Of a stretch of DNA of 19,549 nt, positions 18,764-19,549 are shown one piece after another. The DNA is from GCA-002790615 sp964438025 (GTDB lineage Bacteria; Patescibacteriota; Minisyncoccia; Moranbacterales; UBA2206). Location of the stretch: the NCBI GenBank assembly GCA_964438025.1, contig CAYTIK010000020.1:1-19549 (forward strand), in the 5' to 3' direction. The stretch's first letter is position 1; each line of letters starts with the position of its first letter. The position numbers were made by a program, and so were the translations under genes. The notes beneath the pieces are model-generated. The model was not told where the DNA came from. It saw only the letters and a program-made list of their open reading frames with translations, and searched no databases.

Positions 18764-18789
18764 GAATCACGTAGAAAAAAACAGCCGCA

Positions 18790-19549
18790 ATGCCTAAAAA
18801 TAAAAATAAAATTTTCTTGGCTGGAGTGCTTATCGCTTTGGGTTTTTCTTTTTCTCTGGCTGCCCAGGCGGCTCCGGACAAAACTATTTCTTATCAAGGC
18901 AAGTTAACCGATACTTCCGATGTGGCAGTGGCGGACGGCAATTATGATTTTGTCCTGACAATCTGGGACGCGGCCACTAGCGGCAACTGCTTATGGTCGG
19001 CGCAAGGAACTTGCGAAAGCCCGACTGCCAAAAGCGTAACTGTATCTAAAGGAATTTTTTCCACTTTTTTGGGCGAAGCGGGCGACAATACTTTAAGCTT
19101 GGATTTTAATTCCAATTATTTTTTAGCGGTCAAAGTCGGCGCGGATATTACGATGACTACCCGCAAACAGATTACCGCAGCGGGCTTTGCCATCAACACG
19201 GAAAGATTAAACGGGCAAACGGCCGCTTATTATTTAGATACTTCGGCGACCGCGCAAACCAAAACCGGCGGATTGAATATCGCGACTAGTTCCGGCAGTG
19301 TCGGTATTGGTAGAACCAACCCCGTTACGCTTTTAGATGTAAACGGGACGGCTTGGCTGCGTGGAGCCGCTGGAGGAACGGCTGGTCTTTACGTTAAATC
19401 CGACGGCAATGTCGGCATCGGGACCACTGCTCCCACTCAAGGACTATTAACTCTAAGCGGCGGTGACATCGCCGTCCTAGCCCAAGGCGACATCCGTTTC
19501 TATGATTCCGACAATTCCAACTATTCCGGTTTCCAAGCTAGCGCAGACG
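18790..19549 (+). CDS. Large fibre-like surface protein, N-terminal part (3' partial)
   Basis: At least 253 residues; the frame stays open to the end of the window. There is a signal peptide (about 1-28, ending SLAAQAA). A conserved N-terminal domain follows, starting KTISYQGKLTD and containing GNYDFVLTIWDAATSGNCLWSA, GIFSTFLGE and NYFLAVKVG (about 30-135). A repeat-bearing region then has SVGIGRTNPVTLLDVNGTAWLRG and NVGIGTTAPTQGLLTLSGGD. I recognise this as the family of large Patescibacteria surface proteins resembling phage tail fibres, which usually run for hundreds to thousands of residues. The protein ending at 240 may belong to the same family. It is probably displayed on the cell surface and used in contact with a host or with surfaces (inference). 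Confidence 0.85.
   Translation, partial: MPKNKNKIFLAGVLIALGFSFSLAAQAAPDKTISYQGKLTDTSDVAVADGNYDFVLTIWDAATSGNCLWSAQGTCESPTAKSVTVSKGIFSTFLGEAGDNTLSLDFNSNYFLAVKVGADITMTTRKQITAAGFAINTERLNGQTAAYYLDTSATAQTKTGGLNIATSSGSVGIGRTNPVTLLDVNGTAWLRGAAGGTAGLYVKSDGNVGIGTTAPTQGLLTLSGGDIAVLAQGDIRFYDSDNSNYSGFQASAD

Overview
The window looks like a chromosomal piece of a Candidatus Patescibacteria (CPR) genome, probably from the Parcubacteria, Moranbacteria or Falkowbacteria side. This rests on its AT-rich sequence, its many short single-membrane-anchor proteins of unknown function, and its secreted proteins with a YQG(K)L start and NVGIGTTAPT repeats. A MacAB-type exporter sits behind an ECF sigma factor, and most genes lack a Shine-Dalgarno (SD) sequence. 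TGA acts as a stop (for example at the end of enolase), so this is not one of the CPR lineages that read TGA as glycine. The assignment is from family recognition, not a database search.

Left part (1-2550): the 3' end of a surface protein, then two short gene units (a coiled-coil protein; an AbiEii-type nucleotidyltransferase with a small upstream partner). Each unit has its own near-leaderless promoter and ends in a copy of the same terminator module. A REP-associated tyrosine transposase (RAYT) follows. It is surrounded by, and contains, copies of a small palindrome with core GGAC(G/C)GTCC. Nine copies occur in the window, including an abutting pair upstream of the sigma-factor gene.

Middle part (2554-7657): four membrane-anchored proteins of unknown function separated by several unrelated intergenic palindromic elements, including a 60-nt element predicted to fold as a three-way junction. 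Enolase with its own promoter follows. It is coupled to a membrane protein gene broken by an apparent 1-base frameshift, and then to a helical protein.

Sigma/exporter part (7737-13154): ECF sigma factor, a small reverse-strand membrane protein with the best SD in the window, a multi-pass membrane protein that may be the anti-sigma factor, a DUF5666-like protein, a MacA-like fusion protein, a MacB-like ATPase and a MacB-like permease. The last three intergenic gaps are each filled by an AT-rich fold-back element; the first and third are related copies.

Right part (13287-19549): a gene disrupted by a perfect 28-bp tandem duplication, then a secreted/surface block. The block has two paralogous beta-rich WxL-like proteins, two DUF916/WxLIP-like membrane-anchored proteins, one more anchored protein and a convergent reverse-strand secreted protein. 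After a strong promoter and a structured leader come a helix-turn-helix membrane protein and the start of a large fibre-like surface protein that runs off the window. The block probably builds part of the cell envelope surface. No tRNA, rRNA, CRISPR array or integrase was seen.
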